Assembly: GCA_029245065.1 (NCBI GenBank)
Contig: JAQWQB010000046.1
Coordinates: 1 to 62,637, forward strand
Direction of reading: 5' to 3'
Origin: Flavobacteriales bacterium
GTDB taxonomy: Bacteria > Bacteroidota > Bacteroidia > Flavobacteriales_D > Sanyastnellaceae
Length of the DNA: 62,637 bases
The notes beneath the pieces were generated by a model. That model worked only from the letters and a program-made list of their open reading frames with translations. It did no database searches and had not been told where the DNA came from. The position numbers and the translations under genes were made by a program. Below are positions 62,592 through 62,637 of the stretch, one piece after another. Numbering within the stretch: position 1 is the stretch's first letter; each line of letters opens with the position of its first letter.

Positions 62592-62637
62592 GCGGGTGTG
62601 GTGAAATTGGTAGACACGCTAGACTTAGGATCTAGTG
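62592..62637 (+). tRNA. tRNA-Leu (anticodon UAG), truncated by window end
   Basis: The 5' 46 nt of a leucine tRNA: acceptor strand GCGGGTG, D arm with GGTAGACACGC, and anticodon stem CTAGA/TCTAG around loop CTTAGGA (anticodon TAG). The variable arm, T arm and 3' end lie beyond the window. Confidence 0.9.

Noticed and set aside
1-62637. Mobile elements, prophage, integron or defence island
   Set aside because: No transposase, integrase, recombinase, restriction or CRISPR gene was found, and neither tRNA shows a flanking direct repeat within view.

Overview
The window (about 62.6 kb) is a compact chromosomal segment of a marine-type Bacteroidota, most likely order Flavobacteriales in the Cryomorphaceae/Schleiferiaceae neighbourhood (lineage is inferred). 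Indicators are the type IX secretion/gliding genes porU, porV, a porP/SprF homologue and gldJ; T9SS type B and GCTD...DDGSC secreted proteins; an NhaD Na+/H+ antiporter; and promoters of the Bacteroidota type (-33 TTG, -7 TAnnTTTG) in front of both tRNA genes and several operons. I recognise no transposase, integrase, phage gene or CRISPR array.

Layout. 1-3.8 kb (minus): ABC-transporter ATPase, asnS, rpoN and the start of a membrane protein. 3.9-5.8 kb (plus): a T9SS type B surface protein. 5.8-8.3 kb (minus): an orphan histidine kinase translationally coupled to gpmI. 8.5-10.3 kb: small hypotheticals and a methyltransferase. 10.4 kb: tRNA-Val(UAC). 10.5-17.7 kb (minus run): anmK, a Glu/Leu-type dehydrogenase, nhaD, exbB, exbD, a TonB-like protein and folC. 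17.7-21.5 kb (plus): acyl-CoA dehydrogenase and a large exported hypothetical. 21.4-26.5 kb (minus): recG, pdhC/pdhA and cdd. 26.6-28.1 kb (plus): a VTC-domain and DUF4956 pair. 28.1-36.7 kb: the T9SS divergon, porU-porV-ispF leftward and porP/SprF-like-gldJ rightward. 36.8-39.4 kb: murF and tyrS. 39.4-45 kb: a PiT-like membrane protein, lipoproteins, a LuxE-like enzyme, a Na/Pi cotransporter and a MORN-like protein. 45-49.2 kb: a 1403-residue repeat protein. 49.4-55.2 kb: rnhB, a glycosyltransferase and wzx-wzz-wzy-like genes. 55.2-57.9 kb: efp, lpxD and a SpoIIE-type phosphatase. 58-60.9 kb: a helix-hairpin-helix protein and a barrel protein. 61-62.5 kb: an ECF sigma factor and a membrane partner. 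The window ends inside a tRNA-Leu(UAG) gene.

How they fit together. The Exb/TonB-like proteins energise outer-membrane transport. NhaD, the Na/Pi symporter and the PiT-like protein point to sodium and phosphate handling. PorV, PorU, the PorP/SprF-like protein and GldJ form part of the machine that would export and anchor the surface proteins. LpxD and the wzx/wzz/wzy set build the envelope. Packing is tight: four convergent gene pairs share a 4-nt stop-codon overlap, and several operon junctions are ATGA or TAATG.

The least expected signals are: (1) TTAACA direct repeats with an exact 11-nt period upstream of the giant repeat protein, with a matching pair upstream of the Na/Pi cotransporter, resembling a Pho-type operator; (2) an ECF sigma gene whose homologous region extends upstream of any ATG; (3) a full promoter placing the ABC-ATPase transcript start on its ATG; (4) the triplicated architecture and EF-hand terminus of the 1403-residue protein. 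Everything here was read by eye; no database search was run.
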